Shown: positions 9,659 to 22,223 of the stretch, in pieces | Numbering within the stretch: the first letter of the stretch is position 1 | How the letters are laid out: the number at the start of each line of letters is the position of its first letter | Source of the DNA: Microthyrium microscopicum | Lineage: Eukaryota > Ascomycota > Dothideomycetes > Microthyriales > Microthyriaceae | NCBI GenBank assembly: GCA_010405405.1 | Contig: MU004233.1 | Span: 2,210,539-2,274,538 of the forward strand | Direction of reading: 5' to 3' | DNA: 64,000 nt | Made by a program: the position numbers and the translations under genes | Notes under the pieces: generated by a model | The model's database searches: none | Seen by the model: only the letters and a program-made list of their open reading frames with translations | What the model was told of the DNA's origin: nothing

Positions 9659-10307
9659 TCAATATCATAGACCCATAAGGTGAGTTGAATGATGTTTCCA
9701 TCCTCGCAATCAAAAGACAATGAAAATGGCGCGCTCCCATCAAGTACGGTGTCTCCCATCGCACTCTATACTGAGAGAATGCTGAACTTCCCACCGCATT
9801 CGCTGGAGAGTTAACGATTCTACACATCTAGAGGGAACTGAAGCACTTGGGTCTAAAGCGTAGTAGATGGTAGCCACCGCACTTGATGGAGTGCGCCCAG
9901 TCGTGTTGTACATGTACATTATACACTTTTGTTCATCGATTTCGGGCTGTCTACATGTCAACTTTGATCACTAATGCTTCCAGGGTAGCTGACTCCGATA
10001 TTTCCTTGTTTTGGTAGTGTGTAATACAATTTTCTCTCTCTTTAATACTATAGCTCTTGAAAGGTTTTAAGTCTGAGAGCCGTCTCTTAAAGATCACTTT
10101 GAGCGTTGATTCCGTAAGGAGTAATTCTAGGTATGGACTGCTTCGAGACACTGTACAATCCAAGGAAAACAATCTGCTCGTGAGGACAGGCTCTGGGTAC
10201 AGTAGATGGTGGCCTTACTTCTCCATTTTGACCACTTATTGGCTTACGCCTCAAGCAAATTTCTGGAGAGAAGTCACAGACCATCCGTAACCGTTGTTGA
10301 GACTATC
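9659..10307. other. Intergenic region with two more palindromic repeat copies
   Basis: About 650 bp without a credible gene. It holds CCCATCGCACTCTATAC at 9754-9770 followed by CCACCGCATTCGCTGG near 9800, and GCCACCGCACTTGATGG at 9873-9889 followed at once by AGTGCGCC. These match the repeats found in nearby long introns. Confidence 0.5.
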
Positions 10308-11652
10308 CTAGACATGGTCTTCCAATTTTGTGATAGCCTGTTGAACCAAGCCCACCTGCTGGCGCGTAGTTATCGTCACCTCTCCATAAGGATAACTCGA
10401 ACTATGATCTGGATCCCACAATTTGATGCGAGCAACAATCTCACAGCACGGACATGCCACAACAGTGGGACCATAGTTTATCGGTGCATCGTATCCTCGG
10501 AATACCATGTCCGCCTGACTCTTCAATCCAGCTCCCAACGTTCCCCATTTCGTGCTCAGATGCTGACAGATTCGCCAATCTAGTTCTCGTACTGCTGTTC
10601 CTATTTTTGCCCGGAAGTCATCCGGGTCAAAGACCACTCCCACAGGCGCATTGCCATGAATAGGGAGAGGAAAGACGAGTTGAACGGCACTATGAAGAAC
10701 GAGCCCGCCTGTAGGGATTCGATATGGGACGATGTTGTACTCGATGTTGAATGAAATTGAGCTTTCAAACATTTTGGGTCGAGGCTCTGATTTTCCATGG
10801 CTTTTGTAAGGCCGTATGAGAGAGATTCTAGCCGGCAGGGCAGAAACGAGACGCTTGACCATGCGATGACGAAGTGGGAGTCGACCACTGGAGGCGGCAG
10901 GAGTACTGCCTCCAGCGCTCTCTATAGAGCGTGTCTGCTCTTTGTTGGCTTTGGCATGGGTCTTTTGCGGATCCAAGATGAATTCTGTTCCTGGTTCCTG
11001 AGCGGGTGTGAATGCAGTCAGTTTTCTATGCTGAGTTAGAGCGCAATTCGAATGAGTTTAGGAGGAACTTGATAGAACCACGGATGGCTAGGACTAACAG
11101 GTTGCTATCTCTCTCACAGCATCTCAGTAGACCTGGACAAATCGCATTCTGATATCCGACGAGATTGAGATATTGATAAGGAAGCTGAGAGAATCTGCCT
11201 CCAATATCAATCCTGTCTTTAGGATTCGAGCCTGCACCAGCAAGTCCTAAATGGCCGACGCGATGGAGAATCTTGCACTCATGGCAATAGCGAAAGTCCG
11301 GCCAAAAGGTCTTTTCCAGGTTTTGGTATAGCTTAAGTCGATTTGCATTGAAAAGCCCCTCTGCGCCTGGCCTTTGTGGTGGTAGTACTGTAGGCACACC
11401 AACGGCGGCATAGATGTCTGGATGACTGAGCGCAAAAAGAGTGTGCCAAATAGGCGAATTTGTTTCTGAAGCTATCATACTCAGAATCTCGACTGGCAGC
11501 GATAGAATTCCAGCTCCTTTGTTAGATGTAGGAGATATATTCATGACTTCTTGCTTGAGTTCTTCCCAGTTGGATGACTGAAGATATGGCGGCGCATGGA
11601 GTTGGCATGCATGCCCTCCCCAATAACATGGGAAAACAAAGTTGTGCTCCAT
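10308..11652 (-). CDS. F-box-like protein, paralogue of the neighbouring gene
   Basis: Two exons are proposed, 11099-11652 and 10308-11025, separated by a 73-nt intron (GTTAGT...CATAG), giving 423 aa. Near residue 50 there is an F-box-like segment, ILSLPVEILSMIASE, which in F-box proteins binds Skp1 in SCF ubiquitin ligases. It is followed by FRYCHECKILHRVGHLGL, a small Cys pair motif, and ICPGLLRC. The same order (LSMPPELLDMIYMHL, IRFCEKCELLHTVSGIGL, ICPGLLQC) occurs in the next gene, so the two are paralogues in the same orientation. The second exon encodes a C-terminal region with CPCCEIVARIKLWD that resembles the neighbour's RTCQVCKTSYFVYIE. No signal peptide or membrane segment. The intron was chosen because it alone joins the two frames with a canonical donor and acceptor. 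The substrate-recognition role is inference. Confidence 0.7.
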
Positions 11653-12075
11653 GACCAGTTGTTGTCTTCAAAGAGAAGCAGATGATAATGTCTTGAAAAT
11701 ATCTTTGACAAGAGAGATGATGAGAGAAGAAATGGATGAAAGGGAGTTGGAGGTTGTCGTCCAGGATTGACTGGTGATCCAATAGAAATCCATACCTGAT
11801 GCGCCACTCTCTATGCCTGGGCTCCCTTATACGAAGTGATTTGCTAGAAATAGGATGAGTCGAACGCTGAATTGTGTTTGTTGGCCAAACTGGGTATCTG
11901 TTCTGTGTTTTGCAAAGACCAAGTACACGAGAGTACTTCTTGACGTAAAAGCGAGTTATTTGGAGGGTACTTCTATTGACCAGAGAGTTTGTTAGACCAC
12001 CTTAGATAGAGTAAACTTTAGTACAGAATCACATTCTATCCAGTAATTACTAGTAATATCAAGATAGACCATTTG
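11653..12075. other. Intergenic region between the two F-box-like paralogues
   Basis: About 420 bp; promoter of the left gene and 3' end of the right gene. Nothing else recognisable. Confidence 0.45.
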
Positions 12076-13789
12076 CTATTTGCCATGCCATGACATGAAT
12101 GCTGATAACTTCCGTCTCCACCTTGATTTATTGAGCGCAGTAATATCCTTCGCATCATAAAGATCCTTTTCAAACTCACCATTACTCCAAAACGCATCAG
12201 TTGGTGCTCTTCCTTGGCCGAGGAATCGTTTTACATGTAAGCGGACTTGGTAATTTGATCTTGGTCCTTTGTGGTATGCCTCTATATAGACAAAATATGA
12301 TGTTTTGCACACTTGACAAGTCCGAACTACCGAGGGTGCTTTAAGAGGACATATGTATGGCCGCAGGTTTGACCTTGAGTGACCAACTTGGTGTATGGAG
12401 CTGTAGCTATACTTGCCATTGGCGACTTCAACTGACGTGGTGGTGTGAGGGCAAATAGGCCAATTGAGAAGTCGTACGTGATCTGGACAGGTTAGTAGGT
12501 GCTCTTCTTGAATAGTGAGTTGATAGTTGCTGCAGGAATTGATGTTCTGAAGAAACGCTATTAGATCATGTTGGATCAGAGCAGATTTTCATCAGAAACA
12601 AACGTAAACTCCCCTCGAGTTGTGGAAGTGATAACTTACCCCATAGTGTCCAGACATCAGAACCATCGTCTGGTAGGGAAGAACTTCCGGGATTATCACC
12701 AAGATTGAAAATAAACATGCCGCTGAGGAGGATACCATTGTCCTGGACTATAGTTTGTATCCGGTGGGTCTGGGTAATGCTTTTCCCCTCAAAGTTGAGC
12801 TTACGAGCAACCAAAACAGCTCTACGATCAAAACGAGTTGGCAGCATACTACTATTAGAAGGACCATAAAGTCTGTCCAAAGCATCATTTAGGTCTGTAC
12901 TTGCGAAATTGTCAGGTTGATTGCCAGTGGGTGATGATTGTTTGAAAATGTATTGATAGGATGTCGTTGGCCATTCACAACAGTCCGTATCCCGAACCTG
13001 ATAGCCATTTGCACCCATGAATATGGTATTGCATTGCAAAAGACCAGGACAGATGCCTCCGCGTCCTTTGTTTTTGAAGTTCTCAGTGGCTAGCTGAATA
13101 TATTTGGGTGGGATCTGGAACGATGAGAGCCCGAATTGAAGTCGTGCCGCTGATGCTTGACCTTGTAGACCGATGCCAGAAACAGTGTGCAGTAATTCGC
13201 ACTTTTCGCAAAATCTGATAGTTTGAAAGTTATCCGACTCCAGCCTGTGCAACAGTTTTCTCTTCTCATACTGATTAGTCGGAAATTGAGCCAGGGCTTC
13301 TGTTTTATATCGGGCCCAGAGTCCAGAACAGGACAGCGCAAACGTAACGCGATGGGTAGGTTTTTTGAGGTGCATATAAATCATGTCCAGAAGTTCAGGT
13401 GGCATAGAAAGAATGCTGACGCGTTTGTTTGAGCTTGTGGTACTGGCAGTTTGATGAAACGCCATTTCTTTCGCAAGAAAATGTCGGGATAAACTGTGGT
13501 GGTGAGAGCAAGGCTCCAAAGACCAGAGACAAGGGGGAATGAAGGTATCGGCATCCATGAATGAAGGAGGGCCATGCTGAATTACGTGTTGTTTCCATTG
13601 CTCAGAATGTAACCAGCGACGAGACTGAAATGACTGAGCGAGCGACTCCATGGGGCCTGGCGACAAATTTTGTAGGGGTGGAAACGGCGAGATCGATGAA
13701 ATCGATGAAGCCGATGAGGATGAAGATGAAGAGTCGAGCGTCAGGGGTCCTTGATCTACTCTTACTGTCGGGCTATGCTTCACCCTCAT
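12076..13789 (-). CDS. F-box-like protein, larger paralogue
   Basis: Two exons are proposed, 12640-13789 and 12076-12557, with an 82-nt intron (GTAAGT...CTGAT...TAATAG), giving 543 aa. The first ATG (MRVKHSPTV) is taken as the start; the open frame runs further upstream without an ATG. A Ser-rich stretch (about residues 20-35) precedes a region of 90 residues shared with no obvious family, then the F-box-like ILSMPPELLDMIYMHL near residue 135, the Cys pair IRFCEKCELLHTV, and ICPGLLQC, in the same order as in the adjacent paralogue at 10308-11652. The second exon ends in a C-terminal domain with CPDHVRLLNWPICPH and CQVCKTSYFV, plausibly a small zinc-binding fold. A role in substrate recognition for SCF ligases is typical of the family but unproven here. 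Confidence 0.72.
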
Positions 13790-14615
13790 TATTAAGTCAT
13801 AATTAGTAGGTAAAGAGGTCAGATCAAGATTTGATGGCGGCTGAATTGTCTCAATTGTCAGAGCTGCCTTCGCTGCGCCCCACGATCTTTTCCAGGTTGA
13901 CTCCAACTTCGCCTGTTGATGGCTTGATCCACACAATCTCTCACCATGTGCCTGCTATTGATGGAACATTCGGCGTGCTCATAAGCTACGCTTTACATTC
14001 AAGCGATCTTTGACCTGCTGATACTGGGGCAAATGGCTTCATTTGGTAGAGCAGGATCAGATGTAACGCAGCTTTCGTTCGTAGCAAGCGATAACAAGCA
14101 GCGGATTACCGTGGCTGAGAGCACAACAAAAAGAATGCCAATCGTTCGGTCCTAACGTTTTCCTGGTCATGATCCTTCATAGACAGAATAACCAGAAGAC
14201 TGAGGTATCTCGGTGTTCAGGCGGCTACTCTACCGTTGATGGACTGTTGGTCCCGTGTCACGATGCCTGGTCGTATTCTCAGCAATGGCTTCACCATTGC
14301 CAATTCCTGCAATCTTGCTGAGTGCATTCTTAGTACAACATGAACAAGTCGCAGTAAAGTTTGGCATGTGATTAAAAAATATATCGGTTGTTGGCCGATA
14401 TCAAGGGCTCCCTCAAACTTCAACCGTCCATGATTTCGTGCTAGAGCTCAACTCAACCTCGGCTTCAAACAACACCAAATCCAGCATCTATCTCACTATC
14501 TCAACCCTCACCAAACACCTTACGACCCGCCCAAAACACAAACCAGTCCTCTCATACTACACCTCTCCATACCCCTCCTCGGTCCCTTCAACGCGCCCAC
14601 CAAAATACAACCCCA
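13790..14615. other. Intergenic region between F-box-like gene and thioesterase gene
   Basis: About 830 bp containing two divergent promoters. No coding signal that I can support; the leader just before 14616 is rich in C and A, typical of fungal 5' UTRs. Confidence 0.45.
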
Positions 14616-15264
14616 ATGGCCTCCCTCAAACCCCCAAACCGCAGATTCCCACTCGTCAAACACGATCCCGAAACCAGCTCCGCCGACAGTCGCGAAGACG
14701 ACGTCCCCTCCGAACCCCTCCAGCGCATAACATTCATGTGGCAATGGATAACTGAGCGCGAACCCGTCGTACGAACCCACTCCCTTCCCTTCCCAGTAAA
14801 CGCGCTAACAATTGAGGTAGTACTTCGACTCTGTATTGCGCGATCATCTGGTTCCCGTATCCGCCGCCCTTAATCCTACGGACCGAAATCGTGCGACGTC
14901 TACATTTTTACTCAAAGTGCCGCGGTCGCTGTGTAATGGCGGAGGTAATCTTCATGGAGGTGCGGTAGCGCTCATATTTGATTTGCTCACCAGCTTAACG
15001 GTGGGCGTATGCGCGCGCGAAGGCTTTTGGGATTCAGGGCATGTTAGCCGGAATCTGAACTGCACATATATTCGACCGGCGCCCGAGGGTTCGGAGGTGC
15101 TGGTGGAGAGCGACGTGATACATCTGGGAAAGACAATGTGCGTTTTGAGCGGGGTGATGCGAATGAAGGATACTGGCAAGATCTGCTATGTATGCGAACA
15201 TGGCAAAGTAAAAGTCGACGGTTACAAGTTACCAGAGAATGATAAGGAAGCCAGTAAACTATGA
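14616..15264 (+). CDS. Acyl-CoA thioesterase-like hotdog-fold protein
   Basis: Two exons are proposed: 14616-14768 and 14821-15264, giving 198 aa. The 52-nt intron has GTACG, a GCTAAC branch site and TAG, and its removal joins two frames that otherwise do not connect. The C-terminal two thirds fit the PaaI/ACOT13-type hotdog fold: GNLHGGAVALIFDLLTS is the conserved active-site helix with the HGG motif, and RNLNCTYIRPAPEGSEVLV followed by VIHLGKTMCVLSGVM are the central strands. Such enzymes hydrolyse acyl-CoA thioesters to free acid and CoA. There is no clear targeting signal; the N-terminal 40 residues are charged and probably disordered. It lies tail to tail with VPS5, 150 bp apart. Substrate cannot be told from sequence. 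Confidence 0.82.
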
Positions 15265-15413
15265 GACGACGGCGAAATTGGTGCATAGAGGATTGAATGG
15301 GTATAGACGGTTTCCATACATATGTATAAATACCGGGTAAATAGATGGCATGAAGCATATGGCATATTATGAATTATGTAGACTACAACAATAGAGATGC
15401 GCTAGCAGAGATA

Positions 15414-17394
15414 CTATTCATCTTCGTGGTGAGCTCCAGCGAAGGCGGGCTCACCTTCTGTTGAGTCTTCCAAGCCATTGTCTGCTTCCTCGTGGGGTGG
15501 TTGCACAGCGGGTGCCGCGGGCATAGATTTTCCGAGTGGCGTGTCTTCGTCGTGATCGACTTCTTCTTCGGCGTCTAGGCGCATGAGATATGTTTCCCAG
15601 ATTTCGATAAGCTGTGAGATAAGTTAGCATGTCTCATTGAAGAGATTGGAGGATAATGTACCTCTTTTTGAGCTTCGACTGCACCTTCGAGGTACGTCTC
15701 AACACTTGATTTGAACTCTTCAACCTTCTCCATTTCGAATCGATTGACTTCCTGACGTAGGATACGACCTAGATCGTCCCAAAGAAGTCTCGCTTGGTGA
15801 GCTCTCTTCTCTGCATCGGCGACTTCGGCTTCTAGCTGAACTAGACGATCTTGTTGACTTTTGCCTTGCCTCAAAAGTTTGTCTTGAGTGCCCTTCTTTT
15901 TGTTGAGAGTATTCTCGGCTTCTTGATAGGCTGTGTAGCTCTTCTCCCGCATACTAAAAGCTTGTTTACAGCTACCAATCATCCGAATGTACTCATCAAT
16001 AACAATTCCAAGCGTTAGGATATCTTGCTGTGCTTGACGATCGTAGAGATCGCGAATGCGCATCTGGACTTCTGAGAGACCTTCAAGTGGGCCGGACATG
16101 GCAGGTGATAGCTCTACGGACGCGAGAGAGTGCAGTGAGATTGAAAAGTCGCTGCAGGCGTCGGCTAGAGTTCTACGTTGCTGAACGACTGTGTCAACGG
16201 CTTTTTCAAGAGCTTTGAGTTGATTCTCAAGAGCGTCGAGATAGATGCGTCGCTCATGGAACCACTATTTAAGGTTAGTAAACATCGTGATGATTCCGTG
16301 CAAGTTCTTACATCGTCATGCTCGACATATTTCGTCCCACTAGATCCAATTCCCAATCCGCTGAACATGCCTTTGGACTCGCTGACTAGTGGTTCTTTGC
16401 GTTCTTTTTGACGAATATCAATAGCAAACGATTCACTCTCCAAGAACAGCTTGAGGTCGCTATCCCGTTGCAGAATAGGATGAGCGGCGGTTTTATTCAA
16501 CATTCGTTCCAATGCTTGTCGTCTCGACTCCACGAAATCTTGATTGAATCGTCCAACCGCTTGCTTCTCTGGAGGAGGAGGAACTATAATGCCAGGATTG
16601 TTGGTGTGCATCTGATTGTAAAGCCAAAGAAAATCTCGAAATCTCCTACTAACAGTGAACTCTCCCGTTCGATAGGCCTTTGATGTAGTCTTGGTATAAA
16701 CTTGATACTCCGTATGCGCGCTAGTGATGTCTCCAACTTTGTGCGGATCTCCAACGGTAATATGGAATGTTGGCTTCGAAGCCTCGACGACATTAACGCT
16801 GGGCTGTCGCGGTGGTCCACCGGCTGCAGAAGGCTGTACTGGAGGAGGAGATCGTGCACCTGAAGGACCAGATTCTTCATCGTGGTCTTCTAGGTTGACT
16901 GATCCCATCAATGTCCTCAATGACGCATTCGAAGAAGTATTGGGTCGCGGGGCTTGGGGTTGAAGGGTTTGGCCCTGAGGAGGAGGCGAGGTGACAGATT
17001 CGGTCTCAGTACTGGATGTTGTTGGAAAGTTACTGTCACCCAGAGGCCCCAATGGACCCAGCGCATCGTCTGCGGATTCGACTTTGGTGGTATGAACGAC
17101 CATGCGTTTGTGATTTCGAGGACCACGGCCTCGACTTGCGGTTCCTACATTTCGCGGCGCTGCGGTGGATGATGTAGGAGCTGTAGTAGGCGCATTGTTA
17201 TCTAATTCTGTTAGCTTTACGAGCTATAGAATCCCAAGCTTGCATACCAGATTGAGTGTTGTTGTTCGAGGACTCGGGAACAGTCTCGGCGCCTTGGGAT
17301 GGAACATCTGATAGGAGTAAGCTTTAATTGGGAGAACAGTTGTTGGAAGTTACTTGCCGTCCCAAGGCGACGCACTATCATGGTCAAAATCCAT
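15414..17394 (-). CDS. VPS5: Retromer sorting nexin Vps5 (PX-BAR protein)
   Basis: Vps5 forms the membrane-bending half of retromer with Vps17 and recycles receptors such as Vps10 from endosome to Golgi. Five exons are proposed on the minus strand: 17358-17394, 17248-17307, 16312-17201, 15662-16264 and 15414-15611, giving 595 aa, the usual size. After a disordered Ser/Pro-rich N-terminus, a PX domain (about residues 170-290) shows the phosphoinositide-binding RRFRDFLWLYNQM and a Pro-rich PPPPEKQAVGRF loop. A BAR domain follows (about 360-560), helical and charged, with FHERRIYLDALENQLKALEK and EEFKSSVETYLEG. The C-terminus is acidic. The first intron uses a GC donor (G/GCAAGT): the overlapping GT two bases on breaks the frame, while GC-AG joins SPWD to DVPSQ correctly. 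Gene identity is firm; the first exons are predicted. Confidence 0.9.
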
Positions 17395-17989
17395 AGCTTG
17401 GAGCTTTATGTACTAGAGATCATCTTCGTCATGAAGCTCCCAGCAATTCAGTCAACAGGATGCGATGTGGGCGCAATCAGGCAAGAACAGCAATTCTGAG
17501 GCATCACTTGCTTGCCTCACTGCAGATCAACGCTAACCGCTTACATAGTAGCGCCTTTCCTGCAACTACCATCCAACCTCCAGGATTTAGGAGAGAAGAG
17601 TGTAATCTTGAACCGCAAAGCTTATATACAGTTCGAGGCCAGAAGACGGAGAAAACGTTCATGCAATTACGAGCTATTGGCAATCAAAGAACGACTTCCA
17701 TACTCCTGCAGGTACGTCTTCAGATACGTCGAATCTAGCCATGTCCAGCAATTGCTCAACTAGTAAGCTTGGTCAAGTTCCGATCATTTGTATGGATCAA
17801 TGATAGCTCGCAACTTGGATATATCAGGACTGTATTTATAATAGGAACCCCTTGATACCAAAAGCATATTATTGTAGGATGTGCCGAAAGCTTTCTGCGA
17901 TCCTCGGCGCGTCAGAAGAGCCAGATTGTACGGAGCAGTGCTTTTGATGTGGGTGCTGCGACAGCTTGAGGTGTTCACGTACGTCGCTA
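17395..17989. other. Region between VPS5 and the severed MYND-gene tail
   Basis: About 600 bp. It contains the VPS5 promoter and, on its right, sequence that was the 3' flank of the MYND gene before the transposon inserted. Short open frames are present but none is convincing. Confidence 0.45.
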
Positions 17990-18158
17990 TTATATTCCCT
18001 CATTCTGCTTGGCCATTTCATTCCCGAAATCTACCATGTTGTCCCAAGTAATGAAGTCCAGCACATCCTGCCTCGTCAGCGGAATATCGTCGTCGCCAGT
18101 GTTCGCCACAGGCATTAGCAAACATCGGTCCGAGCTTCCATCAGGCAAAGTAACACAT
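17990..18158 (-). pseudogene. Severed 3' end of the MYND zinc-finger gene
   Basis: Read on the minus strand from the left edge of the LTR element, this segment has an open frame of about 50 codons ending in TAA at 17990-17992. It includes CVTLPDGSSDRC, IPLTRQDVLDFITWDNM and FGNEMAKQNEGI, with normal coding composition. It starts at the target-site duplication CACAT (18154-18158) whose partner copy lies at 35760-35764 within the MYND gene, so the two pieces were contiguous before the insertion. The frame here and the frame of the MYND gene do not join directly at the duplication; an intron at the junction (a donor-like GTGAGG lies just upstream) or a small indel must be assumed. The fragment now has no promoter of its own. 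Confidence 0.75.
18154..18158. repeat. Target-site duplication CACAT, left copy of the outer LTR element
   Basis: Five bases CACAT directly abut the left LTR, and the same five bases abut the right LTR at 35760-35764. Five-base duplications are typical of Ty3/Gypsy integrases. Confidence 0.9.
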
Positions 18159-18310
18159 TGTTGTAAGAATATGAGAAATAAAGCGTGGTTGATTACTATG
18201 GGAGTCTAAGGGCCTAATATAGTTTTTAGGACACGCTAATTAGAGGATTATATTATCTCTAATTAGGTCCTATAATTATTTAATTTCTTAGTATATTCTT
18301 TATTATAATA
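18159..18310 (-). repeat. Left LTR of outer element (3' LTR in element orientation)
   Basis: Aligns without gaps to 35608-35759, with differences that are almost all C/T or G/A transitions. The outer (left) half keeps normal composition, for example GAAATAAAGCGTGG, while the inner half is RIP-mutated. Confidence 0.88.
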
Positions 18311-21300
18311 TCTTCCCTTACTAGTATAAATTCTCTTAAGATTATAAATCCTATAGTTATAGCTTTAATAAATAAGTAAAATAAAAAGAATATTATAATA
18401 ACTAATAAGGAACCTTTATTTAGGACTTAAGACTATTACCCTAGCTATATTATAAAATAATTTCTAAGAAGTTATCTTTTTAAGATTTTTCTTAAGATTT
18501 AGGTTAAATTATTATAAATAGCATTTAGGTATTTATAGTTCCTAATTTTTTTAGAAAGGTCTATTTATATAAGAGCTATTAGTAGTAATAAATTAAAAAA
18601 TTATAAGAAGTTTATATAAGTATACTAAAGCTACTTAATTTAATAAAAGATATATATAACTTATATTTTAAAGCTTTAAAAAGTAAAGTTTATAAAAAGT
18701 AATATATAAGTAGTAATAAAGAACTAAGTAGTAATTACTAATCTAAGTAAATATAAAATAAGAGCCTAATCTTATATTTATAAAGCTTTATAATTTATTA
18801 TCTTCTCTTCTTTTTCTTTATTATATTTTTATAATATTTTAAGCTAGTAAAAGTAGATTTTCTCTTATACTTTTAATATTATTAAGTATAAGTAGTTCTA
18901 TATATTCTTCTTCTTTAATTCTTAATTCTTTTTAAGCTTTTAATTATAAGAGCTCTTTAAGATAGTTTTTTATACTAAGCTAACTATATTATCTTTAAAG
19001 ATATTTAAAAAATATAGTACTTACTTTTAAGTTTCTTAAGCTTAGTATAATTAAGCTAAATCTTTATAGTAAACTCTAAGTCCTACTATTTATTTTTTAA
19101 GTTTAGTTACTTAACTTTATTCTAAGGAATATTTATAATTATTTATAAATATACTTAAGTATCTATCTTCTTTAGCTAAGGCTTATAGTTAATAAGGTAG
19201 TATATTAAGATTCTTAAGTATAAAGAATAATAATAACTACTTTCTACCTCTTCTAGCTAGATTTAGTTATTAATAGAGTATTAGCTATTTAAATCTTTCT
19301 CTTAAAGAGGCTTACTAATAGTCTTCTATAGGCTACTATAATATTAATTCTAAGATAAAATAATCTTATAAATAAATACCTATGTTTAGACTATATCCTT
19401 TAGTTTTAGAGAGTAAGTTCTTTTACTAGTAAAAGTTAACTTATAAATAAGCTACTTAAGAGACACTTAAATAAAAAATAGGTTTTACTAAGAAGAATAC
19501 TCTAACATAAGTAATACTTTAATAACTTTAAAAAATAAGTCTTTTAGATTAAAATAAGATTAAGCTATTTATAATATTTAGTACTTATATTACTAATACC
19601 TTTAGTTTAGATTATAACTTCTTAAATATTATACTACTTAACTTAATATAAGTATATATAGAATAAGATATAATATATTTCTAAGTTTAAGTAATAAAAG
19701 ATACGCTTTAGTATATTTAAAATAGCTTAGTATACTTTAAAATAACTTTATATTAAGTTATTAACTAAAAGTATAGCTAAAGCTACTACTATTATATAAT
19801 ATTTAAGCTAGAGTAAACTTATAGTATTCTTTAAGTATATAAGTATATAATTAGTAAGATTAGCTTCTTAACTATTCTTAAGAATAAACTAGAGTATATT
19901 AAGTTATTAAGTAAGAAGAAAGTAAAGACGCTATTATATTAGCTTATAAAAAAGTAAAGTAGTATATATAAAACCTTACCTAAGCTTTAAATTAAGATAG
20001 AGCCTAGTTTAAGTTATTATTTAGCTTTCTTAAAAAAGCTTAATAAGTAGACTTATAAGTATTTACTTAATAATATAGCTTATATTATAGTAAGTAGTTA
20101 ATTAATCTATTTAAACTACTAGCTATAGATATATAAGAAAAAGACTTAGAATAAGCTTATCTAGGTTCTATAAGATCTTTAGAATTAGGAAGTTAAAATT
20201 CCTTAAGAGATTTTAGTATTACTTAAGTATTATATTAAGTATAGTTTTACTTAGACTAAGCTAGCTACTATAGTAATAATTAATTTATTATCTAGTAATA
20301 ATAAGCTATAAGTAGCTATAGCTTATATTTAAGATTACTAACCTAACTAGCGTTATAAGAAATATAAATACTACTATATACTTAAGTTCTTAGATAAAGA
20401 AGTTATTACTTAGCATAATTATATAGTCTTTTAAGATATAAAGAGTAATTTTATATTTAATAAGGCTTATATAAATTATGTCCTAAATAGTAAATAAAAT
20501 TACTTATTTATAATAAAGAAAATAAGTATAAGTATTATATAATTAATATAGGTAGTTACTAAACTATTTATTATTTCTATTTATAGCTTTATTAGTAGCT
20601 TATTATCTATATTATCTTTAAGTTATTTAGAAGCTTTACTAACTATATTTAGTTCTAGTAGAGAAAAAATATATTAGCTTACTTATATAGAGAAAGAAAT
20701 AGGACTAGATTCTTAAAGTTAGTTATTTTTTAAAGAATAAAGAAAAGTAGTATTAGGCTTATATTACTTTAAAACTAGAAAGTAGTAAGTTAGCTTAGGA
20801 ATTTAGATTATTTAGGTTTCTTATTTCTTACTATTAAATATTTTATAAGAAGGCTTTTAGTAATAATCTTAGAGATTATTAAGAAGATTTAAAAATAGCT
20901 TATTATATTTAAATAACTTTAGTAATAATCTTAAGGATTACTAGAGAGATTTAAAGGTTTAATTTTAGTTATTATTATTTATAATAATTTACTTAAATTA
21001 ATAATAAATAAAAGTAATTTTTTATAAATAATTTCCTTAAATAAATATAATTAAAAAAGGTTATAAAAGAAATAATAAAAAGTTAATTTTTCTTTTCTTT
21101 TTTATAGATATCTTACCTATATCTATATATAGAATAATTTCTTATCTAAGAGTAGCCTTTTATTATCTCTATCCTAATCTTAAATATTATAAGCTAATAC
21201 TAAGACGTATAAAACTATTAAGTATTATAATTAGCCTAAATATATTAGTATTCTATAAGAATCCTTTAGTTATATTTATCTTTTATAGTAAACTAAGTTT

Positions 21301-22218
21301 AAGATAATTTATAGAAAGAATCTCTACTTTTATAGTATCTAGTAATAAAAAGTTAATACCTTAATAGTTTTCTTTAAGATTAGATACTTATTTATATAGA
21401 TTTATTACTTCTAGTATAGGTATATAAGTAATTAGGGTAGTAATCTTATTATAGCTCTTTAGCTTTAATAATTTATTTCTCTACTTTTATTATTTTAATA
21501 ATATAAAGATTAATTCTTAATCCACTATAGCTAAAAGGATTTCTTCTCTTACTAAGCTTTAATTTAAAAGAATAAAAATATTATTATTCTTCTTTTTTAC
21601 TAAATCTTATAGTACTATAGAATATTCTATTTCTTATATAATTTACTTTATCTATTCTAAATTATTTTATACTAAAGCTAAAATTAAGTTAAAAGAAATA
21701 TATTTTAACGCTATAAAAGTTTTTAAGTTACTATTTAGGTTATAAATAGTTATTATAGAATATTTCTTTTTTTATTTATAAATATCTACTTTAACTTTTT
21801 AAACTTTTCTTATAAGGTTAAGAAAAATAATAAATAGACTTAAGTAATATTTTCTAGTACTAAATCTCTTAATATTAATTAACTTTACTAAAAAGTTTTT
21901 TAATCTATTAAGCTAGTCTTTCTTAGTTATAATAGATATATCTATCTTACTTTTATATTTTTTATTTAGAATACTTTTAAGATTATTCTTACTTAGTTAT
22001 TTATATTTAAAATATAGCTAGTTCTAGTAATAGTATTTTTTTTTTTTTATATATATATTTATATAAAGTAATTCTTATAGATAAGATTTCTAAGTACTTT
22101 TTTATTAAGTATCTTAAAAGTATATATTCCTAAGAAATAAGCCTTTAAGACTTTATAAAGACTAAACTATACTATTTAGAACTTAGTTTTATTTAAGTTT
22201 TTAAAGAGTATATAAGAA

Positions 22219-22223
22219 CTTAT
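22219..22223. repeat. Target-site duplication CTTAT of the nested Gypsy element
   Basis: CTTAT abuts the 5' LTR here and recurs at 29882-29886 directly after the 3' LTR, defining the nested element to the base. Confidence 0.88.

Noticed and set aside
13790-13936. Upstream extension of the larger F-box-like gene to 13936
   Set aside because: The frame is open but starts with TTG, not ATG; the first ATG is at 13789.
17354-17357. GT donor (AA/GTAACT) for the first VPS5 intron
   Set aside because: It puts the second exon out of frame with the rest of the protein; the GC donor three bases earlier keeps the frame and gives SPWD-DVPSQ.
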